64,000 bases of DNA. Source: Symbiodinium natans. Its lineage: Eukaryota; Sar; Dinophyceae; Suessiales; Symbiodiniaceae. Below, one piece after another: positions 1-10,331 of this stretch. Position 1 is the stretch's first letter; each line of letters starts with the position of its first letter. The notes beneath the pieces are model-generated. The model saw only the letters and a list, made by a program, of their open reading frames with translations. It was not told the DNA's origin and searched no databases. The stretch spans positions 124,001-188,000 of the forward strand of contig CAJNDS010002428.1 in assembly GCA_905221605.1 (NCBI GenBank). The letters run 5' to 3'. The position numbers and the translations under genes are program-made.

Positions 1-366
1 AATCCATCGATCTGAGCGCTGTTTGCCCCCTTTGTTGAGGACAAGCTGCCGCCGTACTTGCAGGATCTATGGAAGTGGCCCGGGAGCCCGGATCTTTTGA
101 AGGAACTTGGGTGTGCGTAATCTAGGGGGTCGGAAGAAGTACTCACATTATTCCCTGCTGGCCTCCTTTGTAATTCTACTATAATAACCCCTCAAGACTC
201 AAAACCCCAATCTACTTCGTAAGGCTCCCATACCATGCGGGCGTGAGCTTTTGAGATGGCGTTGCACGTGCCTTCTAAGCGCATGTCTCACAAGTAATGT
301 ATCTGTATGACACTTGAGCTGTGGTGCGTCATCTCGTCCTGGGTGCAGCTTTATGCATGAGATGGG

Positions 367-416
367 CGTGCTGAGAAAGAGGGTTTAGGGTTTAGGGTTT
401 AGGTTTTAGGGTTTAG
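367..416. repeat. TTTAGGG interstitial telomere-type repeats
   Basis: Short run of GGTTTAG heptamers, plus-strand G-rich. The 366 bases before it show no recognised gene. Confidence 0.85.
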
Positions 417-659
417 GGGCTCGAGATGGGTTTGTTCAACATCATGTGCCACCATAGCTCCAAGTCCAAAGCCTGTGTGCCCAAGCTGGGCAGGTCGCAG
501 ACAGTGTCAGTAGGTGGTACCGTGAAACAGTATGTTTGGAAGAGAAGCAGTGCATGAGCGAGCGGCTGAGCCAACCCGTCCCGGAAGGGGTGTTCGTCAG
601 AACTTCTAGTCCCGGCGACCAAAAGCCCCTCATGCCAGGCATCAGCCAATCCAAGCCCG

Positions 660-985
660 ACACCCTAAAGCCCTAGGCCCCAAAAACCCTAGAACTCTAA
701 AACCCCAAACCCTGAAATCCCTACAGCCCCAAACCCCAAACCCCAAACCCCAAACCCCAAACCCCAAACCCCAAACCCCAAACCCCAAACCCCAAACCCC
801 AACCCCCAACCCCCAACCCCCAACCCCCAACCCCCAACCCCCAACCCCCAACCCCCAAACCCCAAACCCTGAGAACCCCAAACCCCAAACCCCAAACCCC
901 AAACCTCAAGAACCCTAAAGCCCCAAGCCCCAAACCCTGAGAACCCTAAAGCCCAAGCCCCTAAAGCCCCAAACCCTTCTGCTGG
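660..985. repeat. CCCCAAA/CCCCCAA variant telomere-type array
   Basis: Homogeneous blocks of CCCCAAA (724-798) then CCCCCAA (799-857) and back to CCCCAAA, flanked by degenerate CCCTAAA. The block structure suggests local expansion of each variant. The Gly/Trp-rich open frames read from it on the minus strand are artefacts. Confidence 0.85.
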
Positions 986-1001
986 TGAAGATTTTGCTCA
1001 G

Positions 1002-1053
1002 GTACCTGAAGCGCCTGGAGGCCGTGAAGCTGCTGGATGTTGACCAAAACCAG
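1002..1053 (+). CDS. Candidate exon upstream of KS domain
   Basis: Follows a CTCAG acceptor and reads YLKRLEAVKLLDVDQNQ with no stop. It ends at CAG|GCAG, an AG|GC donor of the kind repeated through this locus, in phase 0. Heptamer arrays lie on both sides (721-905 and 1069-1146). No domain is recognised; by position it would lie in the linker before the ketosynthase. The next candidate exon starts in matching phase. Confidence 0.42.
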
Positions 1054-4000
1054 GCAGTTTGAGAGGGATTGTTTAGGGTTTAGGGTTTAGGGTTTAGGGT
1101 TTAGGGTTTAGGGTGTAGGGTTTAGGGTTTAGGGTTTAGGGTTTGGGGTTTAGATTTAGGTTCAGGGTTGGGTTCAGGTTGTAGGGGGTTTGGCATGCTT
1201 TGGGTTGGGGGATGTTTAGAGTCGAGATTTCGGGGTGTTACTCCGAAAATTTTGTTGTCCCGGGAGTTAGGGTTTGGGGACTTGGGGGTTGCGGGCTTTG
1301 AAGTTTTTTAGGGTTATGAAAGTTTTCGGGTTGAGGATTTGGGTATTTCCCAAAATAGGGGTACCACTTTTACACCCCAAATAGAACGCCCCAAATAGAA
1401 TAGAATCCCCTTAAAGGGACCCCCGCCGAAAAAAAGAACAAGAAGGGTGTCCTTGTTTTCGGAAACCCCCCATTTGAGGTTCTCCTTCTGGATTTGGGTT
1501 ATCTTGCTCCGTGTCCCCTACATCTCAGAGCCCTCTTGTGGAAGAGCCGCTTTCCACATTCCCCTATGTAACCCATATATATAACCCCCCCCCCCCCCTA
1601 TATATTCCCTGTTTATAAACAATCCCTAAATAGCCCCTAATGTCCCTTGTACCCCCCTTTAGTCCCTTGAGTACGGTTGAAGCAACCGGCTCCAGGTCAA
1701 AAGCTGGCCCTGTTCTGTCACCTTACCCCGACTTTCACGAGTTTGGAATTGAGCGTTTTCCGGGGGGCTTTCGTACCCACCTAGACCCAGAACACTAGAA
1801 GCCTTAACGGTCTCTTAAGCCCCGAGCCCTATCCCAAACCCAAAATCTTGAACCCCTAACACTAAACCCTCAACGCTGGGCCTTGCACCCCAAGGCCCCC
1901 TGAACGCCCAGAACGTCCTGAACCCCCTGAACCCCCCGGAACCACCTCAACAAACCCCAAACCCCCAACCCCAAACACCGAACCCCAAACCCCGAACCCC
2001 GAACCCCGAACCCCGAACCCCAAACCCCTAAACCCTAAACCCAGACCCCAAACCCCAAACCCTAAACCCGAAGCCTCTGAACCCCTGAGCTCCCTAAGCT
2101 CCGGTGGAAGGATGCCTTGGCAGCCATCCCAGGGAGTTGGGTGCGGGCCGCCAGCGCCCTGATCAGCGAGCATGAGCAGGCGACGGTTGGGGGCCGGGAA
2201 TGGGGTGGGGTGGGGCTTTAGGGTATCCTATAGGGTTTAGACCCTAAACCTTGAAAAAACTGCTCGGCCCAAGCTCAAGATCCCCAGCGAAGCCCCTAGA
2301 CCTTAAGCCCTAAGCCCTAAGCCCTAAGCCCTAAGCCCTAAACCCTAAACCCTAAACCCTAAACCCTAAGCCCCACAATCCCCTCATTGAAAGAGGCCGC
2401 CATCACGGGCAGCGCCCTGTGGACCCCCAGCCCGGGCGACGAGCCGGCCAGCTTGGGCCTGCCTGCCGTGGGAGGCCCTCCAGGGTTTAGGGTTTAGGGC
2501 TTAGGGTATAGGGTATAGGGTTTAGGGTTTTAGGGTTTAGGGTTTTAGGGTTTAGGTTGAGGGTTTAGGGTTTAGGGCTTAGGGTTTAGGGTTTGGAGTT
2601 TAGGGTTCAGGGCTTGGAGTTTAGGGCCCTTCCCGCACAGCGGGAGAAGATCTGAGGCTCATGTGGCGCCACCACCCTCTCCAGGGCGCGCACATCGATT
2701 TAGGGGTTTGGGGTTCAGGGTCCATTCCTGCCCAGCAGCATGTCCTGCAAGCTTCTGCGTAGCTTATCCAAACTCCTCACTGGTAACGCCCGGCACGGGG
2801 GATAATGCGACCAGAGCCCAAAACACCCAACCCAACAGCCCATAAAATGCTGCGAAACCTCTGCCAGAAAGCGCTGGGGCCGCCTTAAACCCTAAACCCT
2901 AAACCCTAAACCCTAAACCCTAAACCCTAAACCCTAAACCCTAAACCCTAAACCCTAAACCCTAAAGCCCTAAGCCCTAAGCCCTAAGCCCTAAGCCCTA
3001 AGCCCTAAGCCCTAAGTAAGCCCTAAACCTTTCGTGTTTCGGATTCTAGGGCTCCGTGCCCCTTAGGACCCCTAAGCCCCAAGAGGCGCGGACTTCGTGA
3101 TCGAGATTCCGCACACGCGCTTCGACCTGCAAGAGTGGTCGGCGCCTCGAAGCTGGGACGGTTTTGAATTTCAGGCCTAGCGGCACGGGCCGGCCCCCGC
3201 CCCCCAAAGCACGAAACCTTGAACCTTGGCACTGTCTTCTCTTTCCCGTGTCTTCGTCCTCTCCTTCTCTCTGTCTCTCTTTCTCCTGCCTTCGCCCCCC
3301 CTCCCTCCCCCCTCCCCCCCGGCGCGCGCGCGCGCGCACCCGCATCAGGAGCATCAGTGGGGTTGGTTTGGGGGCCTTAAAAGCATTCTATGCATGCGTT
3401 TTGCCTTCGAAAAACCTTCAGAAAACGCTGTAAACACGTGTTTTTGGGCTTGGGAAGCCTTTTGGGGCCCAGGAAAGGGAGCATCATGAGCATCAGCGGC
3501 CTCCCCCAGGCCATCCAAAACCCCCTTAAACACGCCGATTGTATGTGCTTGAACGCTTGCGTGCCCACGAAACCCCCAAAAGCAAGACCCCGAATGCCCT
3601 TAAGGGCATTCGGGGTCCTGCTGTTCGGGTGTTTTGTAGGCACGAAGCCGTTCGAGCGCGTAAAATGAGCGATTTTAGGGGCGTTTTTACGTGGACCCAC
3701 AAAACACTCGGTATTTACGAGGTTTTCTGCTGTTGGAACCCCCCCCCAAAACAAGCATCATGAGCATCAGCTGGGTCTCTGGGCCGTGGGCCCGGAGGCC
3801 CACGAAGCCGACATGAGAAACGATGGCTGGATGATGCGCCCGGACCCCGCGCATCAGCAGCATCAGCAGACCCCCCCCCGGACATGGGTTTCGATGATGC
3901 GCACTTTGGGGGCGGGTCAAGGGCAACAAGGGTGGGGGTCGGAGGCACGCGTGAAAAACCTCATAAAAACACGGTATTTACGGTGATTTCAGCGTTTTTC

Positions 4001-4580
4001 AGCGTTTTTTGCTGCCTTGGGGCCGCGGGCCAGGGCTGCTGATGCTCATGATGCTCGCCTGGTTTTGGGCTTCCGGTACCCCCCCCCAAACCTTGAAAAA
4101 CGTGGTTTCGGCCTGGCGCGCGCCCCATGTGAAAAGCTAGGGCCGATGATGCGCGCCGTGAGGGTTTAATGGGGTGCTGCGGGTGTTTTGTGGCCTCGGT
4201 TTTTCGTAAAAACCCATGGTTTTTACGAGGTTTTCGTGCTTTTCGCACCACCGCGTGTTGCGTCCCCTTGGATGCCGTTTCGGAGGCCTCCCGAAGGGCC
4301 CCGCGCGAATTTGAAGCAATTTTGGGCGGGGTCGGCGGCTCGGGCGCTCGCCCCTAAAGCTAGCGCTTTGGTGCGACGCGGGCTCCGCCCTGAACCACGG
4401 GCGGCGCGGGGGCCGGATCTAAGAGCCTCCGGCTCAAGCCGCCGACCCCGCTGGAGCATAGTTGAGAGGTCAAACCCGCTCACATGGTTCGAAGATCATC
4501 CCAGCCTGCTCGGCAGAGTGTGAAACGTTTGGGGGGGGTAGGGGGTAGCACCAGGACAAGCTCAAGCCAAAAAGACAGGT

Positions 4581-4666
<86 letters not shown>

Positions 4667-7600
4667 GGTTTTTCCCAAAGGGCCCCTATGTCCTGTGCGA
4701 AACCGCCTATGGTCCGTGAGTTTATGCCGTGTGGGTGGTCTGGCCCTCCATGGAAAAGCTGCCCGGGGACCCCCCCCTACCCCCCCGCGTTGAGAAAGAG
4801 GGAGGTTTTGAAAACCTCCTTTCCCATCCAACACGCCGCCAGGGTCGGCGGATCTTAAACCCTAAACCCTAAACTCTAAACCCTAAACCCTAAACCCTAA
4901 ACCCTAAACCCTCAACCCTCAACCCTCAACCCTCAAGCCTCAAGCCTCAACCCTCAACCCTCAACCCTAAACCCTAAACAACCTAAACCCTAGACCCTAA
5001 ACCCTCAGGTAAGCTGGTATATAAGCCCGGGGACTCCCTAGTACATAAACAGAGGTTTAGGGTTTAGGGTTTGGGGGCCGAAGGATTTTTAAGCTTCTTT
5101 ATGGCTCCCCAGGTGCCTTCACCCCTCCTTGAGGACCTTATACATAAACAGAGGTTTAGGGTTTAGGGCTTAGGGTTTAGGGTTTAGGGTCTAGGGTTTA
5201 GGGTGTAGGGCCCATAATAATGAGACCAACTCTCAAGTCGGGTGTCGTGCGCTAGGTCCCGAGAGACCCTGGCATCCCCGAATCTCAAGGCCCCCATGTT
5301 CCCACACGCGCAGTTCTCTCCAATGAGGGTCCTTTTTCTCGGCGCCTTGAAGTAAGGGCTCCGTACCCTACGCCCGAAACCCTAAACCCTAAACCCTATT
5401 CCCTATTCCCTAAACCCTAAACCCTAAACCCTAAACCCTAAACCCTAAACCCTAAACCCTAAACCCTAAGCCTGTAATCCTTAGCCCCTACAACAGCAGG
5501 TCCAAGAGGGACTGCGACTTAGAAAGTGCGTGAGCCTTCGAAACGCTTTTTGCATCCCTTCCAAGGCTGGCAGTCGAGGACGCCAAGCCCTAAACAGGGT
5601 TTAGGGTTTAGGGTTAAGGGTTTAGGGTTAAGGGTTAAGGGTTTAGGGTTAAGTGTCAGGGTTTAGGGGACAGGGTTTAAAGCCCGAAGAGTACCCCCTA
5701 TTATAATCCCTTTTAAGGACTGTTAGTACAAGGGGGAACATCCCAACATATTCTTTATAAGTTGAACAGACGAGTGTTATCCAGACCAGGCGTTAACAGG
5801 GTCTCAAGGTGGTAAAAGCCCTGTAATTCGATATTATTTAAACAAGGGCTTTGAGGGGGGCCTTAACAACCCTAATGTCACACCCTTGGATTCACGTCTG
5901 GGTGACCCTCAACCCTCAGCCCTCAACCCTCAACCCTCAACCCTCAACCCTAAACCCTAAACCCCCATCAGACCCTCGACCCCAAACCTCAAGTCAGACC
6001 CTGAGCCGCCTGAGCCCCTTCTTTCTCTTTGGAGCTCTGCAGGAGACGGGTGGTGAGCCAAAGATGTACTGCAGGCCATGGTTTCGGGTTTAGGGTTTAG
6101 GGTTGAGGGTTTAGGGTTTAGGGTTTAGGGTTTAGGCTTTAGGGGTGCATGATCCTGTGTTGCGACAGGGATGGGGCTGTTGGGTGCTTCAGATCGCGCG
6201 GGGCTTGGGATAACCAGTGCTTTAAGGCTGATAGAATAGTCTAGAAATGGAACAATAATACAAATCAATACAATAACTAATAAGAAAATAATCTAATACT
6301 ATTTATTCTAATACTAAATCATGTAAAATAATAAGAAAAATAATGCGACACAGGCATGGCACCTTTGTGGATGGCGCGGACATGTTCGACCACAAGTTCT
6401 TCGGCATCGCGGAAAAGCAGGCAGCCGCTTTGGGGCTCAGGGGTAAGGGTTAAGGGTTTAGGGTAACCCAAAGCCCTAAACCCTAAACCCTAAACAACCC
6501 TAAATCCTAAGCCCCGAAGCCCCCTACATCCTGTAGGGTCGTAGGCTTGCAGACTTTGTTCCTGTCGGATGCAAGTTGTCCTAACATCTCAAGAATCTTC
6601 TGCCCTGCACCCTGCAGAGACATGACATTTTAAGGCTGCTTTGGCTCTGACGTGTTGGAGAGAGCCCAACCCAGTAGAAGATGGGGGTTGATCCCTAAAC
6701 CCTAAACCTCCAAACCCTAAACCCTAAACCCCAAACCCCAAACCCTAAACCCTAAACCCTAACCCTAAACCCTAAACCCTAAACCCTAAACCCTAAACCC
6801 TAAACCCTAAACCCTAAACCCTAAGCCCTAAACCCTAAACCCTAAACCCTAAACCCTAAACCCTAAATCCTAAACCCTAAACCCTAAACCCTAGTATGGG
6901 CTCTGGAACCCCAAAGGCGGCTTGTACATCAGATCACTCCCCGCCATATATCGTGAAGTGTAGGCTGCACCAGCCGTCGGCCATTCAGCCTTTGCCTAAA
7001 GTGGCGCCCCAAAACCCCGAAAGCCCCTTGAGCCCTGACCTCTAAGCCCTTTAGGGTTTAGGGTTTAGGGTTTAGGGTTTAGGGTTTAGGGTTTAGGGTT
7101 TAGGGTTAAAGCCCGAAGCCCTAGAGCCTCAAAGCCCTGAACCGGGTTCCCTGGCTTGTTGGCAGGTGCGCGCCATGCCTTTGTCGGAGAGGCCAGGCCC
7201 TTCCTGTGTCAAACCTTAAACCCCGAACCCCAAACCCCAAAAACCCCAAACCCTAAACCCCAAACCCTAAACCCTAAACCCCAAACCCTAAACCCCAAAC
7301 CCTAAACCCCAAACCCTAAACCCCAAACCCTAAACCCCAAACCCCAAACTCCATCCCCTGAGTTCGAACCCTCAAGCGCAGCAGGAAGCCATCCAAAGCT
7401 TGCCAACACTCTCCCACAGGGTTTATTGTTCAGGGGTTTATTGTTCAGGGGTTGAGGGTTTAGGGTTTAGGGTTTCGGGTTTAGGGTTTAGGGTCTAGGG
7501 TTTAGGGTTGAGGGTTTAGGGTTTAGGGTTTGGAGTTTAGAGTTTAGGGTTCTAACCGGAGCCCGAAGCCCTGGAGAACCCCGAAGACCCAGGTAGGCCC

Positions 7601-9058
7601 GTGAGGGGGGGGTGGTTTAACAGGATCCTGAGGGTTTGGGGTGTCAGGTTTAGGGTTTAGGGTTTAGGGTTCCCCAAGCCCGAAGCCCGAAACATGCATG
7701 AGTCACCCGAAGCCCTGAACCTGAACTCTGAAACCCTACGCTCTCCAAGAACCCGAGCACCCCGATCCCTAAAGGTCATAGCCCAAACCCCCAAACCGAA
7801 ATCCCTGAACAAACTCAACCCCTAAAGCCCTAAACCCCGAACCCCCGACAATAAGCCCTAAAGACCCTCAAACCCTCAAGGCCTAAACCATAAACCCTAA
7901 GTCCCAGGCCTGACCTCTACAACCCGAATCCCGAAAAAACCTTCAAAAACCCCTAAAGCCCCAGAGTCCCTCTTCTCCCTAGACCTTAGACCCTAGACCC
8001 TAGAACCTAGACCCCAGACCCTAGAACCTAAACCCAGAACGCTAAACCCTAAACCCTGAACCCTAAACCCCAATCCCTGAATCCTGAACCCTAACCCCTC
8101 AAGCCTGTAAGGCAACCCCTTACGCCCGACACCCCACACTCTGCAGGTGGGGATTGGAGGTGGGCTACGAAGCCTTGTTCCGCGCAGGCAGGTAGGGTTT
8201 GCGGTTTAAGGTTTAGTTTAAGGTTTGGTTTAGGGTTTAGGGTTTAGGGTTTAGGGTTTAGGGTTTAGGGTTTAGGGTTTAGGGTTTAGGGTTTAGGGTT
8301 TAGGGTTTAGGGTTTAGGGTTTAGGGTTTAGGGTTTAGGGTTTAGGGTTTAGGGTCTATTTGGGTTTTTTTGTTTAGGGTGTAGGGTGTAGGTTTGGGGT
8401 TTAGGGTGGTTGGTTGGAGTCGTGGGTTCCTAGTCGACTCCAAACCCACAGCATCTGAAGCCTTAAGCTTTAAAGCCTAGGGTCTCAGGCTTCCAAGCCA
8501 GGGGTAACCCCATCAACCCTAAACCCCAAAACCCTAAGCTCTAGTTCCCCTAACCCCGAAACCCTAAACTCTATCGCCTTTAGGTGTTCCGAGCAGGTCT
8601 CGTGAGGAGCACCTCAACGCTAAATCCCAGCTCCCAAGCCCGCCACCCGAAACGCCTCGCAAAGGCTAGGCACTTCGGATGACCTTGCCTTGGCGTACCT
8701 TTTGGGGTCCTTATTCTAAGCGGATCCTTTTGTTTTTGACATACATTTTGGGTCCCTTACTATCGTAAACTCCCATTTCTGGCCAAAGTTTTCGGGTTTT
8801 GGGGCAGAGGAGTAGTCTGTATTACGAGGCTCGGCCAACGTAGCGGCCTGTTCATGTAGAAAGGATATTCTTGGGTAGTGCCTGTTTAGTCATCTCTGGG
8901 GGTTTGAAGGCGACCCCAAACCCAAAGCATCGCCATAAACTCTTCAGCCCCAACCCTAAACCCTAGGATAGTATATGTATAGGTAACTGTATGTGCGACC
9001 TTGCGCAGGCTACAACAAGCAGAGCCTGCGACGGCTGAAGGGCGACGTGCTGGCCAGC
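1002..9058 (+). CDS. Polyketide-synthase-type ketosynthase gene, many short exons (gene-level model)
   Basis: Joined exons at 1002-1053, 2099-2179, 2396-2474, 3086-3174, 6043-6074, 6354-6442, 8147-8187 and 9009-9058 read like the N-terminal half of a beta-ketoacyl synthase (thiolase fold), which condenses acyl and malonyl units. Landmarks in order are AAITG (first KS strand), IEIPHTRFD (the usual IP..RFD), KMYCR+HGTFVDGADMFDHKFFGI (the usual KMY.RHG.F..GA..FD..FFGI), LEVGYEALFRAG and YNKQSL. Most joins are in phase, with AG|GC donors. The MDPQQR block is not clear, and no DTACSS active-site exon was seen before the next gene starts near 10155, so the gene may be truncated, decayed or continue through unrecognised exons. 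Introns contain telomere-type arrays. The family call is fairly firm; completeness is not. Confidence 0.55.
1069..2098. repeat. Intronic stretch with TTTAGGG arrays and AT/C-rich filler
   Basis: TTTAGGG at 1069-1146, then degenerate derivatives, a poly-C run near 1588-1598, and CCCCAAA/CCCCGAA variants at 1950-2070. No exon was recognised. In the KS model this is intron. Confidence 0.6.
2099..2179 (+). CDS. Candidate exon upstream of KS domain
   Basis: This 81-nt piece starts after CTAAG and ends at GAGCAG|GCG, phase 0 at both ends. It reads LRWKDALAAIPGSW followed by VRAASALISEHEQ, with GC-rich third positions and helix-like composition. It joins in phase to the piece at 1002-1053 and to the KS start at 2396. 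The surrounding DNA is CCCTAAA-type repeat. Function is unknown; probably the helical linker before the KS. Confidence 0.45.
2294..2372. repeat. CCCTAAG then CCCTAAA block
   Basis: A uniform CCCTAAG block passes directly into a uniform CCCTAAA block. The same pairing recurs in opposite order at 2886-3017. Confidence 0.85.
2396..2474 (+). CDS. KS exon, start of ketosynthase domain
   Basis: Starts after AAGAG in phase 0 and reads AAITGSALWTPSPGDEPASL. The A-I-T-G-x-x-x-x-x-P pattern matches the first beta strand and PGG turn of type I ketosynthases. A GGAG|GCC donor ends it in phase 1. A weaker following piece starts near 2641 after CGCACAG and would read GEDLRLMWRHHPLQ in matching phase. A further possible piece (MLRNLCQKALGPP) lies at about 2848-2885. 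Confidence 0.45.
2886..3017. repeat. CCCTAAA then CCCTAAG block
   Basis: About eleven CCCTAAA units followed by about eight CCCTAAG units, immediately upstream of the KS exon at 3086. Confidence 0.88.
3086..3174 (+). CDS. KS exon carrying the IP..RFD motif
   Basis: Reads ADFVIEIPHTRFDLQEW and continues to GFEFQ, ending at TTTCAG|GCC in phase 0. Ketosynthases carry I-x-E-I-P-x-x-R-[FW]-D about 50 residues into the domain, and this matches. The acceptor may be at 3083 or 3085. The next recognised exon begins at 6043 in the same phase, so the intervening 2.9 kb would be intron or contain missed exons. Confidence 0.52.
3175..6042. other. Large intron or intergenic stretch of repeats
   Basis: Contains a pyrimidine-rich stretch (3235-3330), GCATCA-rich direct and inverted repeats and a 32-bp perfect palindrome (3350-4250), an 85-G run (4581-4665), and CCCTAAA/TTTAGGG arrays at 4856-5005, 5059-5085, 5155-5210, 5378-5470 and 5597-5680. 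A possible exon-like piece is at 5497-5580. No firm gene. Confidence 0.5.
4581..4665. repeat. Poly-G run of 85 bases
   Basis: Uninterrupted G run bounded by T on each side. It could be real low-complexity DNA or a sequencing or assembly artefact; other C/G runs in the window are about 10-25 bases. Confidence 0.9.
6043..6074 (+). CDS. KS micro-exon (KMYCR motif)
   Basis: A 32-nt exon after CTCTGCAG, reading ETGGEPKMYCR, with the last codon split after two bases. The donor is TGCAG|GCCATGG and the next acceptor is CACAG|GCATGG, so the intron is bordered by nearly the same octamer. Spliced, the protein gains KMYCRHGTF, the expected KMYxRHGxF of ketosynthases. Both the phase and the protein motif support a GC-AG intron. 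Confidence 0.58.
6354..6442 (+). CDS. KS exon (FFGI motif)
   Basis: Reads HGTFVDGADMFDHKFFGI then AEKQAAALG. This is the most diagnostic piece of the locus: G.F..GA..FD..FFGI..xEA is near-invariant in type I ketosynthases. The donor could be CAG|GCAG at 6421 or the canonical GG|GTAAGG at 6443. A possible remnant of the following DPQQRLLLE block (HDILRLLWL) lies at 6622-6650 but is uncertain. Confidence 0.66.
6697..6893. repeat. CCCTAAA interstitial array
   Basis: About 28 nearly perfect CCCTAAA units with a few CCCCAAA and CCCTAAG variants; lies between KS exons at 6354 and 8147. Confidence 0.9.
7049..7108. repeat. TTTAGGG array
   Basis: Eight to nine TTTAGGG units in the opposite orientation to the array at 6697, within the same candidate intron. 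Confidence 0.88.
7214..7350. repeat. CCCTAAA/CCCCAAA alternating 14-mer array
   Basis: Regular alternation of CCCTAAA and CCCCAAA, giving a 14-bp higher-order unit. This indicates tandem amplification of a dimer rather than telomerase addition. Confidence 0.85.
8147..8187 (+). CDS. KS micro-exon (LEVGYEAL motif)
   Basis: Forty-one nt after CTCTGCAG, reading WGLEVGYEALFRA plus one base. The match is to the R-L-L-L-E-V-[GA]-[YW]-E-A-L helix of ketosynthases. Two donors are possible. CAG|GTAGGG would put the next exon out of frame, whereas GCAG|GCAGGT joins it to give FRAGYNKQSL, the expected sequence. The protein therefore argues for the GC donor over a nearby GT. Confidence 0.62.
8219..8353. 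repeat. TTTAGGG array in KS intron
   Basis: About 19 TTTAGGG units beginning about 30 bases after the donor of the exon at 8147-8187, within the intron between 8187 and 9009. Confidence 0.92.
9009..9058 (+). CDS. KS exon after the LEVGYEAL helix
   Basis: After TTGCGCAG, reads YNKQSLRRLKGDVLAS, ending at AGC|GTGGGG or nearby. Position and sequence fit the GYxxxSL segment that precedes the VGVFVG strand of ketosynthases. Immediately downstream (9096-9290) is a long CCCTAAA array. No later KS motif was recognised between here and 10155. Confidence 0.5.
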
Positions 9059-9095
9059 GTGGGGTTGAGCGTTCCGGGTCCTTGCCCCACAGCCC

Positions 9096-9300
9096 CCTAA
9101 ACCCTAAACCCTAAACCCTAAACCCTAAACCCTAAACCCTAAACCCTAAACCCTAAACCCTAAACCCTAAACCCTAAACCCTAAACCCAAACCCTAAACC
9201 CCAAACCCTAAACCCTAAACCCTAAAGCCTAAACCCTAAAGCCTAAACCCAAAACCCTAAACCCCAAACCCTCAACCCCAAACCCTATACCTTAAGCCCT
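9096..9300. repeat. CCCTAAA array after last recognised KS exon
   Basis: About twenty near-perfect CCCTAAA units with CCCCAAA variants at the 3' end. Confidence 0.9.
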
Positions 9301-9693
9301 AGACTGCAGTGGCTGAAGGCTCCGTTGAGGGTTCACGACACGAAGTGCCTTCAGGTTTCGGGCTGAGGGTTTGGGATAAAGCTCGGGCCATCGCACTCTC
9401 CACTACGCCTCGAGCTAGGGAGGCTGAACCGAGTTAGAGGCTGTAAGGGAGCAGGGGTTTTGACCCTAAGCCCTAAACCCTAAACCCTGAACCCTCAACT
9501 CTGAACCCTAAACCCTAAACCCTAAGCCCTAAGCCCTAAGCCCTAAACTTAGCCCTAAACTTAGCCCTAAACCTAAACCCAAAACCGTTCATAGGATTCA
9601 GCAGTCCACCACACCCCAGGGGCTCAAGCTGACCCAGAGAGGCACTGTGAGCGGCTCGAGAGGTAGCGGCAACTCGCGCGCCTCGAGCCCCTA

Positions 9694-10039
9694 CCCTAAA
9701 CCCTAAACCCTAAACCCTAAACCCTAAACCCTAAACCCTAAACCCTAAACCCTAAACCCTAAACCCTAAACCCTAAACCCTAAACCCTAAACCCTAAACC
9801 CTAAACCCTAAACCCTAAACCCTAAACCCTAAACCCTAAACCCCACTAACCCTAAACCCCTAAACCCTAAAACCTAAACCCTTAACCCTCAACCCTAAAC
9901 CCTAAACCCTAAACCCTAAACCCTAAACCCTAAACCCTAAACCCTAAACCCTAAACCCTAAACCCTAAACCCTAAACCCTAAACCCTAAACCCTAAACCC
10001 TAAACCCTAACCCCTAAACCCTAAACCCTAAACCCTAAA
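9694..10039. repeat. Longest CCCTAAA array of the window
   Basis: About 48 units with a short disordered stretch near 9841-9893. Unique sequence lies on both sides, so this is interstitial and not a chromosome end. It separates the KS locus from the gene starting near 10155. Confidence 0.93.
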
Positions 10040-10154
10040 TCCCCTTGGGAGTACCAGCATCCTTCGACCCTCGAAGTCAGCAGCAGAGAGGCACTTGGGC
10101 TAGGCTTCCGTGCCCGCTAATACCTGGGTTCCTGCAGGGGGTTTGATCTAAAGT

Positions 10155-10331
10155 ATGCCAAACTCTACGGAAGATACGATCAAGGACACCCCAAAAAAGG
10201 GCATGGCGCTCCCACCTCTTCGGAGCTTCCTTGCCTGCTGGGCAGCGCAGCTGACGTCGTGTGCCAGCTGGCTCTCCTCCTGGCAGCTCCGCGATGGCGA
10301 GTTCATGCAGCCTATGGGAACCGCCTCCTCA
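10155..10331 (+). CDS. First exon, N-terminal hydrophobic segment
   Basis: Opens with ATG at 10155; ATG at 10203 is an alternative giving [17 protein letters not shown], which looks like a signal or anchor segment. It ends in phase 0 at TCA|GTACC. A TTCCTGCAG at 10130-10138 could serve as trans-splice acceptor if this is a dinoflagellate gene; that is inference only. Confidence 0.5.

Noticed and set aside
642-933. Gly/Trp/Leu-rich minus-strand frames of 68-86 residues
   Set aside because: Pure translation of CCCCAAA/CCCCCAA repeats in three frames.
3023-4523. Many overlapping frames of 60-130 residues on both strands
   Set aside because: High-GC repeat-rich DNA keeps several frames open at once; no motif, no consistent frame.
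4562-4858. Poly-Gly and poly-Pro proteins
   Set aside because: Produced by the 85-G run.
9694-10039. True telomere
   Set aside because: Unique gene sequence on both sides; array orientation and variants show it is interstitial.
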